From Voacanga thouarsii (taxonomy: Eukaryota; Streptophyta; Magnoliopsida; Gentianales; Apocynaceae), in the NCBI GenBank assembly GCA_026120185.1, contig JANUWF010003369.1, positions 1,859,981 through 1,923,980 on the forward strand: a DNA stretch of 64,000 nt, read 5' to 3'. Of this stretch, positions 33,600 through 44,329 are shown in pieces. The notes below the pieces were generated by a model that searched no databases, was not told where the DNA came from, and worked only from the letters and a program-made list of their open reading frames with translations. Position 1 is the first letter of the stretch; each line of letters begins with the position of its first letter. Both the position numbers and the translations under genes were made by a program.

Positions 33600-35010
33600 C
33601 AAATGTTCTTATATTTCTAGTAATGATTCTACATTGTCTTTGCCTAATGAAATTACAGCTATTCTTTAAGAATTTGAAGACGTCCTTCCAAAGGAGGTGC
33701 CCAGAGGACTACCACCCATAAGAGGGATTGAGCATCAAATCGACTTTGTGCCTGGAGCCTTTATCCCCAACCGACCGGCATATAGAAGTAACTCGGAATA
33801 GTCCAAAAAGTTGCAAAAGCAAGTAGAGGCATTGCTTAAGAAGAGACATGTGAGAGAAAGCCTAAGCCCATGTGCGATTCCGATTCTTTTGGTGTCCAAA
33901 AAAGATGCGACATGGCGTATGTGTGTGGATTGTCGCGTTATCAACAATATCACGGTAAAATACTACTATCACATTCCTAAGCTAGATGACTTACTTGATG
34001 AGCTATTTGGTACATGCGTTTTTTCTAAAATTGATTTGAAATTTGGTTATCACCAAATTAGAATAAGAGAAAGGGATGAATGGAAAACGGCTTTTAAAAC
34101 TAAACAAGGGTTGTATGAGTGGCTTGTCATGCCCTTTAGATTGTCTAATGCCCCTAGTACTTTCATGCGATTAATGCACCATGTTTTGATGGAATTCATT
34201 GGAAAATTTGTTGTTGTGTACTTTGATGATATATTTATTTATAGCAAATTATATGTGGATCATTTGAATCATGTTCAAAGTGTGCTTGTTGCCCTCTGAA
34301 GGGAGAGATTGTATGCTAACCTTGAGAAGTGCTCTTTTTGTTTGGAGAGGATTACATTCCTTGGGTATGTTGTGAGCACTAAAGGAATTAAGGTTGATGA
34401 GGGAAAAGTGAAAGCCATCCAAAATTGGCCAACCCCTACCACCATTACCCAAGTCTGTAGTTTTCATTGGCTAGCTAGCTTGTATAGGAGGTTCATCCAA
34501 AATTTTAGCATTATAACAGCCCCTCTAACTGAAATGATAAAGAAAAATGTGGGATTTAGGTGGGAGGAAGCTCAATAACAAGCCTTTCAAACCCTCAAAG
34601 ATAAATTGAGCCAAGCCCCAATTCTTATTCTTCCTAATTTTGAGAAGGCCTTTGAGATAGAATGTGATGTAAGTAGGGTGGGAATAGGTGCGCTCTTGAC
34701 CCAAGATAGAAAACCCATTGCATACTTTAGTGAGAAATTGTCCAGGGCGGCCCTCAATTACTCTACCTATGACAAAGAGTTTTTTGCCTTGGTGAGGACC
34801 CTAGAATATTGGCAACATTACCTTTTGCCAAGAGAGTTTGTCATTCATACCGATCATGAGACCTTTAAACACCTTAAGAGCCAACAAAATTTGAACAAGA
34901 GGCATGCAAGGTGGATGGAGTTTATTGGGATATTTTCATATGTCATTCAATACAAGAATGGTAAAGAAAATGTGGTAGCGGATGCACTCTCTCGAAAGTA
35001 TCACTACTAA
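33600..35010 (+). pseudogene. pol: gypsy-2 reverse transcriptase and RNase H
   Basis: After a stop near 33669 the linker DVLPKEVPRGLPP is read, then RT. Recognisable motifs are [32 protein letters not shown] (first catalytic Asp), and [13 protein letters not shown] (the Asp pair). CSFCLERITFLGYVVS and IQNWPTPTTITQV follow, and [19 protein letters not shown] begins RNase [33 protein letters not shown] and [13 protein letters not shown] complete RNase H. All catalytic residues I can place are present, but stops at about 33800, 34297 and 34576 break the frame. Confidence 0.9.
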
Positions 35011-35015
35011 ACTTT

Positions 35016-36635
35016 TTGGATGCTAAACTTCTTGGTTCTGAACTTGTGAAAGATTTGTATATTGATGATGAGGAGTTTGGGGATATTTTCCATGATTGTG
35101 AGAAAAGTGCATTTGCTAAATATTATAGGCATAATGGCTTCTTGTTTAGGGAGGCAAGGCTTTGTGTGTCGAAGGGTTCTATTAGGGTGTTGCTAGTTAG
35201 GGAGGCCCATAGTAGAGGACTAATATGGCATTTTTGTGTTGCAAAGACCTTAGGCATTCTTAAGGAGCATTTCTTTTGGCAAAAAATGAGAAAGGATGTG
35301 GAGAGATATTGTTCTCAATGCATTATTTATAGGTGAGCTAAGTCTAAATCCATTCCGTATGGTCTTTATACTCATTTGTCCACACCTAATGTGCCTTGAG
35401 TTGATATTTCAATGGACTTCATCTTATGATTGCCTAGGTCCAAGGGGGGTAAGGACTCCATATTTGTGATTGTTGATCGATTCTCTAAAATGGCTCATTT
35501 TGTGGCTTATTCCAAGATTAATGATGCGTCCTACATTACAGATTTATTCTTTAAGGAAGTGGTAAGAATACACAGGATTCCAAGGACTATTGTTTCGGAT
35601 AGGGATACTAAATTCCTTAGCCACTTTTGGAGAGTGTTATAGAACAAACTAGGTACTAATCTCTTGTTTTCCACAGCTTGTCATCCTCAAACGGACGGAC
35701 AAACGGAGGTGGTCAACCGAACACTCACCTAACTCTTGCGGACCATAATCAAGAAGAACTTCAAAAATTAGGAAGAGTGCTTGCCACACATTAAGTTTTC
35801 TTACAATAGGATTATTCATTCTACCACTTCTTATTCTTCTTTTGAAATTGTATATGATTTTAATCCTCTAACTCCTTTAGATTTGGTTCTTTTACCTATA
35901 GGTAAAAGGTTGAACCTCGATGGAGCTAAGAAGGCAGAAATAGTGAAGGTACTCCATGAGAAAGTGAAAGCAACCATTGCAAAACATAATGAAGAGATTA
36001 CCCATAAGTGCAATCAAGGAAGAAAAAAGGTGTCATTTGAGCTGGGCGATTGGGTATGGGTGCACCTTCACAAAGAGAGATTCCCCACGCAACGACGGAA
36101 CAAACAAGATCCAAGGGGGGATGGTCCATTTCAAGTTCTTGCCAAAGTTGGAGATAACGCTTATAAGATAGATTTACCCGGTGAGTATCATGTTAGCGCC
36201 ACTTTTAATGTTAGTGATATCTTTCCCTTTGATGTAGATGATGGCAACGATTTAGAGACGAATCCTTTTCAAGGAGGGGGAGATAATGAGACTCAACTTT
36301 ATTATGGAGGTCAAGATCAAGGAAGGGGAGGCGTGACCATTCAAGAACAAGTACCGATGACAAGATCTAGGTCCAAGAAGCTTCAAGATAAGTTTCAATT
36401 GCTCATAAAATCATGCTTGAGGATGGAAGAGGGTTGGAAGGTTGAAGAATCTAGCCAAGAGTTTATTTTGATGACTATCCAAGAAGGATCCCAACAAGAA
36501 CTTAAGCTGGCAACAAATGGGACAAAACTTGACCAAATAAGGCCTCCCAGCGGACAGCCGGCACCGGCTCCAAGCAGCCAAACTAGCACCGGCTTCAACC
36601 TACCCAATAGTGGCTTTATTCTGGCATATAACTAG
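35016..36635 (+). pseudogene. pol: gypsy-2 integrase with C-terminal tail running into the LTR
   Basis: The HHCC zinc domain is seen in a segment from HSRGLIWHF to CSQCIIYR (35200-35335). The catalytic core follows with SMDFI (first Asp, near 35411), [13 protein letters not shown] (second Asp) and HPQTDGQTEVVNRTLT (Glu), interrupted by stops at about 35335, 35398, 35426 and 35640. Frame 35781-36635 gives the C-terminal domain (LGDWVWVHLHKERFP and GPFQVLAKVGDNAYKIDLP). No chromodomain is seen. The frame passes through the polypurine tract into the 3' LTR and encodes VPMTRSRSKKLQ, a tail typical of plant gypsy polyproteins. Confidence 0.85.
36271..36283 (+). other. gypsy-2 polypurine tract
   Basis: aaggagggggaga directly precedes the 3' LTR start (taatgagactc, a variant of TGATGAGACTC). 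Confidence 0.8.
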
Positions 36636-37323
36636 TCGAAGATAGTTCACAACCAGCGCCGGCTGTAGTGCCCAAATTTGCGCCAGCTACAACCTGGGCA
36701 GCCGTCGCGTTTTTTATGTTTTTTCTGGTTTTTTCTCTCAATTTTAAGTGTTTGTAGAGATTATTAAGACCCTAAACTATAATATAGCCTCAGGGATTAC
36801 TTAGCTAGGATTAGGGTAGTATAAATAAAACCTTTAGTAATTTGACAACACAATTCACATACTTTTATTCAAATTTGAGAGAGAATCTTGAGAGGTCCTA
36901 ACCTCCTTGTTCATCTTGTTCAAGACCATACTTAAGGGTTAGTCCTCCTTATGAATGAGTCTATAAATCTTTTGGATAATCCAATGTGGTTTCTTTGAAT
37001 GGGTCTTAGTTGCTTTATTCTTCTAAGGTTTATTTGATTTCCATTACTTGGGTGCCTATTTTCTCTATTCTATTTGTTCTTATTTGCCGTTGTTGCTTCA
37101 AGGATATTGGGGTGAGATTATAGTAGAACTTTCTACTATTCTTGAGGGTCTTTAAAGCTTAGTTCTTCAAGGGTTTGAGAGAGGGTAGGTTGTTATTTCA
37201 TTTTCTCCTTTTTTTTTTTTGTCCCAAGAAGAATCTCTATTTTTTGTCTAACTGATTAAGCTGAACACATAATCAACAAAACCACTCACAACATCAAGAA
37301 AAAGCCCGCACAAGATCATATCA
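36284..37323 (+). repeat. gypsy-2 3' LTR
   Basis: 1040 bp, ending catatca before the acctt duplication. TATAAATA is at 36820-36827; the GC-rich block (ccggcaccggct, accagcgccggct) is at 36548-36710. The first ~350 bp overlap the pol frame. Confidence 0.9.
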
Positions 37324-37923
37324 ACCTTACCACTCTATGTTCTCTCTTCTGTTAGGTAAAACTCTCTTTCGTTTCTCTAAAAATGTTTTTTTCCAGCTAA
37401 CTACCCTTAGAGTTTCTTTCACTTTTCTTTTATATCTCTTAAAACCTAGAAAAATCATTACTAAACTAAAATAGGGAGTAAATTTTCAAACCAAGCAGCC
37501 TTATTCGGTGTGGACCAAGCAGCGCTCTTAGCTTTTGAATTCCCAACATAATGACTTCAGGCGACACTGCTAGTTTCATCTCTGGCAGCACTGCTTCCTC
37601 TCAGGTTGTCTAGCTGCTATAACTTCTCATCACCAGGCAGTGCCACTTCTTTAACCTCAAGCAGCACCGCTAACTCTCTGTAATCTTTAGCATTCTTCAA
37701 GCATCCAAGTCAGTGCCTCTCCCTATGAATTAGGCAATGTCGCTTGGCTTCTTCTGTAGCGATTCCATCCTTTTTCATTTTTATTTTTATCATCTTTTCA
37801 TTCTATAAATCCTACACAAAAAAAAAAAAGTGAAAATGGATGGGTGAGTTGTCATATACACATAATTTCTTCCACAAATATACCATATATGACACAGAAA
37901 ATTATGATAAAATTAGCACACAT

Positions 37924-38463
37924 CACTCCCCCACACTTGAGCCTTTACTTGTCCTCAAGTAAGAATTATCAACCCAAAAATTATACAAACATGGTAGAGA
38001 TATTATCTTTTCCTTTGACCTTAGAATCTAACCTAATACATATCCAATCAAGTCAATGTCACAGAAAACTCACATATTAAGCCAATATAACCAAAGTCAT
38101 TAAAGTTTAGTTGAACAAGTCTATGGCAATTCAAAGAGATTCACTGCTTCTTTTGATTCAAGAATGTAGACAATATGACTCATATAAGTTAAAAATAATA
38201 AATCAATGCAAGTTTCATACCTGCTTAACAACTATAATATGGGTAGTAAAATAGGGACTCTTTCTCTCTCTCTTTTAAGTTCCATCTTACGCTCCATCTC
38301 GCCTTACTAAATTTTTTCTTTTTCTCAGACTAGAAAATGCTTTCATCAAACATATTCTTTTCTTCCCTTTTTTTTTCTTTTTTCTTTTTTCTAGTAGGTG
38401 CATTTTGTACTCTATCCAACAAAGAGCTGACGGTAGAACTAATGTGTAAATGGAATTCTTGTA
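37924..38463 (-). other. Interior of the LTR-C element next to its polypurine tract
   Basis: Opens with the minus-strand polypurine AAGTGTGGGGGAG and resembles the LTR-A interior (gcctttacttgtcctcaagtaag, compare 1140-1168). T-rich runs near 38340-38390. No coding sequence. It stops where gypsy-3 begins. Confidence 0.5.
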
Positions 38464-40893
38464 TGTCTATGACGTGTTTGAATTCAGGTATAAAAATCAT
38501 AGAAAAATAAGCACATTCCCAATCAAGTTTAAATTAAAACGTTAAACCCAAATTACATATATGAGCAAGAATACTCATCATTAAGCATAGCATAAGGTTA
38601 AAAACGAGTGTCGGTCCTCAAGGAATAAGTATACATTAATCCCTTTTTTTTATTATTTAACCGACTCAATAAAGTGAAAAGAATAAAAAGAAAAATAAAA
38701 TAAAATAAAAGAATATATACATGTCAAGGATGGAGAATTATGTAACTCAAAACCATTATTTTGACAAACATGACCTTAACGTATCCAATCATTATCATAA
38801 CTAATCATTCTCTTGGCATCATAAAGGATTAAGATAGATTTACTTCTTTTTCAATCCATGAAATCACTATCTTCAAGACAAATTAGTATTACATATTCTG
38901 TCTCAACTACTTCAACCAAAAGATTCATTAAACACAATCCTTGATTAAATTTTCATATTCTGGCAAACTTAAAACATGAAATTAACAAATGAATCCATAT
39001 TCTGGTAGACATCAAGTAACCTTTAATTACCCAATTCTTAGCAATTAACCTATTTTTCAAGCAAGTTAAGAGACTACAAATATGAAATTAATGAATTGAG
39101 ACCACCACCAACCCCTTTTTTCAAGCAAGTTAATAGAAGAAATAACAAATTAATCTCGTAATCAGCATAAGTAATTAAATACCAAGAATAACAATCAATT
39201 AATCAAAGATCAAAGTAACCCTAAAAATCATGAATACCTAAAATAATGTCAAATTACAATAAAACAATTAAAAAATCATTGTTTAAGAAAAGAAAACAAA
39301 GTTAAAAGAAAGTACTCATAGACAAGCCTTCTTCTTCTTCCTTCGTAGATTCTCTTATACAATCCTCATTGAATTTGAGTGAATTCCTTCTTGAATTTGA
39401 GTGATTTGATATTTTGATCCATGAATTTCCCCTTTTTCCTTGTGTTTTCCCTCTACTTATAGGCTTTTTCCTTGTGTTTTACCTAAATTCGTCCCTCTAG
39501 GGTTTCTAGCCGACTAGAAGTAGCAAAATATTAAAACTCTGCAAATTGCCAAAAAAATGTGCACGAAAATTGAGGCACCAATTTGTCTGTTCGTTCGTCA
39601 ATTTTTCTTGATTTTCATGCCACTTTTTCCAAATTGCAGCCGGCGTCGCCTCTGATCTCCCAACCGGCGCTGGCTGTGTTCTGTTCAGCTCTGTTTCACC
39701 GATTTTTTTATCGCCTCGAAGTGTATGCTAGCAGCACATGGCCAGTGCCAGTTCTCCTATCTTGGCCGGCGCCGCCTCTACTCTGTTTAGCGACATTTTT
39801 GTTTTATTTTATCTCTAAAATATGAAATAATGCACAAAATACATTTCTAAGGGTAAAATCTCAAATATGAAGGAATATGACCAGATATTGAACAAAATGT
39901 ATCACAAAATAGCCTCAAATAACTAAAAAATATATGACTAATTTAGGCCCTATCAGTCTACGAACTTATCTAGGAAACCGAAAAGATTGAATGTTCGTAA
40001 GTGTACTTGGCCACCTTGCGTGGTTTGGCTGAGCATGCCTAGGAACATTTGTGCCCTCATGTCATAGATTGCCTAACCAAGTTTGAGAACACATGAGCTT
40101 CCCTAATTGAAGGCCTAAAACGAAGAGATAAGAAGTCAATCAACACACGAAGACCAGCCAATATATTGTGCCTAATACCTATGCCAAATACATAGTTGAG
40201 GTGCCCAAGGCCAACTGAAGGTGTTTGTGCCAAGTTCCCAACTAAAGTGTCATGCTAGCGCCTGGATAGTACCCGACACCTAATGCCATGAATAGTATCG
40301 TGCTGAGGCGGAGAGTTGACGACTAGCCGATGATCAGACATCAACTCCTTCCATTTCCTTGTGAATATATATGGATAGGGTTTTATTGAATTTTTATAAA
40401 TTTCCTAAGACCTTGAAGGCCGTGTATGTAAACTTTCGTAAATAAATTCTTTGTAGATAAATGTAGAGAAAATTGGTAAACTTTTTATACCTTCTTAGAA
40501 AATCAGTGTCTACTATTGTACTATGGGAAACATTTACTAAGACTATTTTAGGAGACAAAGAAAAATGAGATCGGTTAGAAATAAACTTTTTTAGTTGTCA
40601 TTTATGGTGTTTTCCCTCATCTAGACTTGTTATAAATACTTTGTAAATGTTTTTTTATGAATGAAATGTAATTGTTTATGCAATTAATGTGCTTTTAAGT
40701 TTCCTTTTCTATCATGTTCATTCTTTTCATTTTTGTTTTCTATTGTTTTCATAGTGAACCACTGAAAACTTGCTTAAACTCACTTAATAGGTTTCATATG
40801 AAGTTGGGAAAAGGCAGTGTGACCTTGGCTTAGGTCTAGCCAAATTACAGACATTACGGTTAGTCTACGTGTGGAAAGATGACTCGTGATAGC
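38464..40893 (+). repeat. gypsy-3 5' LTR interrupted by a solo LTR-B
   Basis: When the solo LTR at 38470-39955 is skipped, the sequence reads tgtctacgaacttatctag, a plausible gypsy LTR start, and continues from 39961 to just before a tRNA-Met-type primer site at 40894. This gives an LTR of about 0.94 kb. The 3' terminal CA is not clear (gtgatagc). The 3' LTR and pol were not found. The start is inferred. Confidence 0.45.
38470..39955 (-). mobile_element. Solo LTR-B, copy 1
   Basis: Flanked by gtcta on both sides (38465-38469, 39956-39960). On the minus strand it starts TGATAGGGCCTAAA and ends near ACGTCA, 1486 bp. Minus TATAAG box at 39456-39462. A GC-rich block with aaccggcgctggct and ggccggcgccgcc lies at 39641-39790. 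Homologous end to end with 62034-63555. Confidence 0.9.
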
Positions 40894-40906
40894 TGGTATC
40901 AAAGCC
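40894..40906 (+). other. gypsy-3 primer binding site
   Basis: tggtatcaaagcc differs from the initiator tRNA-Met complement TGGTATCAGAGCC at one position. Confidence 0.6.
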
Positions 40907-41887
40907 TTGTGAATTGTACTCTAAGCCATATTGTTTCATTGCATCAATTATTGGTTATTATGATCCAATTGGTTAGATTTTAGGTAAACAGTAAATGTTT
41001 CAGGGCAAAAGCCAAGACATGCTTAGTGGGCAATAAAATCACCATGAAATAACCAACTAAGAGACTAGCAAAAAGGGAGAAGGGTATTAGAGGCTTGGAC
41101 CCTAGCTAGACTCGGCCAGTATGAGAGGACCTCAATTGGGACATGGCTGTGATTGTGTAAGTGGATTCGGATATTGACCATTTAAGAAAAACAATAGTTA
41201 ACGAGACAAGCACAAGCGAGCCCGCAAGAGAGACAGCTAGACTATTATCGGGAAAAGGCACAATAAAGAACTAATTGGAGGCACTGGAGGCCACTGTTAA
41301 TAAGATTAGTGCCATCTACTTGGGATGGAGTGAAAATAGACTACGGGTTGTTGGTAAAACGTATAGATTTCATTGAATCTAACATTGTACAATTTAATAG
41401 TCAACTTGAGAAAATGGACGATACATTAAAAGAGATGGTACCATTGCTAAGATCTCATGAAACCATGCACAACTAGTATGATTTTGCACTATAGAAAGTA
41501 AGCACATCAATAGAATCCAAAACCCATGTCATGTAGAAGGTGTGATATATTCTTAAAAAGATCTAGACAGATTTAAAGATGCCCAAATTAGCCGTAAGAT
41601 TTAAAGATGCTCAAATATATGTCATAAATTTGATATCAATATTTTATTAATTCTATTTTGACTTAAAATTTGAAGTAATTGTGACTATTAATGAAATTTA
41701 ATTGTCTTGTTCATTCATATTGTGATTATCTTATTTCTAGTATTTTGTATTTGCGAATTTATTAATATAGGTATTTTAACATTGGTTTGGTTGAGTTGAG
41801 TTTTTAACATAGGTTATCATGTATAATTGTCAAGCAATGAATTTTAAAATCAGAAATAAATAATGAATTTATTACACATGGAATAAT
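40907..41887 (+). other. gypsy-3 interior remnant and unassigned AT-rich DNA
   Basis: After the primer site about 600 bp look like a decayed leader and gag start: purine-rich, with no frame longer than 60 codons. From about 41560 to 41887 the sequence is AT-rich with nothing recognised. Confidence 0.35.
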
Positions 41888-44080
41888 CTAAAAAAAAAAA
41901 AGATGATAGCTGCTCCTACAATGAAATCCTTGATGGTTCCTTAGAGGTTGAACTCGTCGCTGAGTTTGCTTTTGATGTTGTTTTTCTGATTGTCCTTCAT
42001 CTTGATCCTCAGTATGGTAGGATGGACCTTCATCCTCTATAGACTGCCTGTGCCATCTTTGAGGCCGTCCAGTTGATAGACCAATAGCAAATTCATTAGC
42101 CAAAGACAGGCATCTAGTATCGAAGATTAGATGTTGTAGAGTAACAAAATCAGCATGCCTATCTTCAACCACTGCAGGATCACCTTATTTATAATCGTAT
42201 TCTTCTCTGTGTATAGGTGAGTTATGATCCTATTTAGAAATATCATCTGCATCTCGTTTGTGTGCCTATCTACCCCCCTCCGTACCTGTTGTACTCCGCA
42301 ATTGACTTCTTGCAGGATCGGGGGTATTGGATCAGAAATGTAGCTTCCATCTTGATGGCTTGTATGTTGGGTGAGTCAAATGACTTGCCTGACTTGTAGC
42401 AGTCAATGAACACATGGCGAGATCTGTTATTAATGCAAACACTTATCTAGTCATAGCATCCGCATTTTGATATCCTTCATTGCATAGGTACAATATTCAG
42501 CGAATAGAATCAGTTTACATATATATTTCCAAATGCTAATAAACTATTTGAGTGAAAATTCTATATTTTATTACTCAGGATTATTAAAAAAAAAATAATG
42601 TACTAGTATTTTAATTGCCCCATTGCTCGATTGGTAGTCTATTGGGTTAGGTTGTGTTATAGTCGAATTACCAATCAATCGCCTAGTGTGAGTCTAATAC
42701 CATACTACATAATTAGGTGAAACTATATTCTGACCATAACTGGATTGTCCACTTAGAATGGTTAAATGCCTATTAACCCAATTAGTAAGATGTATTAAAT
42801 CAATCTCACTCCATCCCGCACCAGTAGTCTTCATGTCACGAGTATACAAATTATCACCGATGTCAACTGTAATAGGGATTGTCTGTATCAATCCAAACTA
42901 TCGCATGACTCTATCTGGATGATGCACTTCTATTGTCTCTCAACATATTAATGATATGATAGACGCCCACATGTGTCACCCATGAGTGAACTAGGGGATA
43001 GGGTAGCAAACATGTGCTCAGCATAAGGCTACCAAATAAACTGTATAAAGATAAACTTTCAGTGTCAAGAATTAATAACAAGCTTAAATTTATTGTTAAT
43101 AACAAATTAATTAAAGTGATACTTATATGATCATTTTGTATCCTATGTAATTGATCCCTATAAGCAAGCAACACAAATGTTAGGGTTCGGAAAGCTCTAA
43201 TGGTCCCTCCCATACTAATCATCTAGGGGCTTATGGATCAACATCCTCACCTGGATGGACTTTAGTCGATCTAATAATAGGAATACGCTCCAAAGCCCAT
43301 AACTATTTCGACATTGACAACCATTACTTAGAAAAATTTTACGATTTATTAATTTAAAATACTGATGAGATTTTTTAAAAAATATTCATTTCACACTTGA
43401 ACAACAGTAATGGGCCACTGATAGTATGCACTCAGTAAGGCGTAGCATTGCATAGACAATTGTACAGACGAGCCAAGGTTGCACTTCTCCAACTAAGCGT
43501 GCCTGATAACTCTAAATCATAGATGTATTTTAAGAAGCACAAATGTACTCTGTTGTTGAACTTATCTGAAAATAGAAAGCCACCAATAAGTACCATAATA
43601 CAATACCATGTATGCTGGCTCATCATTTCTGGCGTCGGATGTGTAGGTAGTGGTTGACTCACTGCTCGCTCTCTCGAAATAGTCTTCAATCGATATCCAT
43701 TCAAATCTATCAGAGACAGTAGAAATCCTAATAGCTTGTCACACATATCAATCAACTTTGTAGGTGTATGTACAAATCGACTGTTATAGATAGGATCACT
43801 ATCTACATATAATCCGAAGAGGACCTCTGCATCCTCTAGGGTTATTGTAGCCTCTTCAATGGTAAGGTGAAACGTATGTATCTCTTGGTGTCATCTTTTC
43901 ACTAACATTGTAATCAGTGGATAGTCGATTTTTATATAACATAAACGATGCAGTCCACTGAAACTAGCGATATCCATGAGCTGCTTGACATGATTACAAT
44001 ATCTATACTACATGTGTGACGACCTATGTCTATACTACAATATCAATATATTCGGTACAATAGGACCTGGATCCATTATG
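41888..44080 (-). pseudogene. Plant mobile domain (MAIN/PP7L-like) pseudogene
   Basis: Read on the minus strand, the segment from about 44080 shows PGPIVPNILIL, then TFHLTIEEATITLEDAEVLF. ORF 43755-43432 has LIGGFLFSDKFNNRVHLCFL and TLSWRSATLARLYNCLC. ORF 43222-42911 has FRTLTFVLLAYRDQLHRIQ. ORF 42891-42694 has TDLIHLTNW-type sequence ending YVVWYQTHTRR across the next codons. ORF 42172-41888 is a charged C-terminal tail (with DEGPSYHTEDQDEGQ). The order and motifs match the plant mobile domain (PF10536 family) found in MAIN-like proteins and carried by transposons. Stops and frameshifts separate the parts. It lies downstream of, and on the same strand as, the MULE transposase remnant. Confidence 0.8.
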
Positions 44081-44329
44081 TGAGAAGTAGTCTTTTACAT
44101 TATGTCCTAAAACAAATACACCGATATTACAGAAATTAAAAGTAAATAAAAGATATATAACCTACATCAAATTAAGTGCAAAAAAACAAACACAAAATTA
44201 AATATAAATAATTCCAATTGCCTTAATATAATAATAAAAGTTTAATATTAAGATGAGAATAAGCCTTGTATCTAAACAAATATTACATATTCAAGAAACA
44301 TGCTACAAGGTTAATCTGAGTTCATTTCA

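Larger units (their letters stand above)
30990..37323 (+). mobile_element. gypsy-2: nearly full-length Ty3/gypsy element
   Basis: Two LTRs (30990-32006 and 36284-37323) with duplications acctt at 30985-30989 and 37324-37328. The primer site is at 32012-32025 and the polypurine tract at 36271-36283. The pol order is protease, RT, RNase H, integrase. The gag core is missing: only about 680 bp lie between the primer site and the zinc knuckle. Multiple in-frame stops inactivate it. A hand comparison of about 245 bp of the LTRs gave around 19 differences (roughly 8%), so the insertion is not recent. Confidence 0.9.
28424..37923 (-). mobile_element. LTR-C, an LTR split into three blocks by two insertions
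   Basis: The blocks are 28424-28822, 30517-30989 and 37324-37923. The first two join across a CAGAT duplication and the last two across ACCTT. On the minus strand the LTR starts TGATGTGTGC at 37923, with polypurine AAGTGTGGGGGAG directly before it, so it is the 3' LTR of an element extending right. A TATA-like TATAAAAG is at 37427-37434, the CTATGAGT island at 30903-30930 and the TTGAGGATCGATAC island at 28570-28590. The left end (taatgtgt) is tentative. Joined length about 1.46 kb. Confidence 0.6.

Noticed and set aside
33279..33602. Minus-strand 107-codon hydrophobic ORF
   Set aside because: Antisense of the charged tail of the gypsy-2 protease frame.
30990..37323. Endogenous plant pararetrovirus
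   Set aside because: Two LTRs, a 5-bp duplication, an integrase and the gypsy domain order are present; pararetroviruses lack LTRs and integrase.
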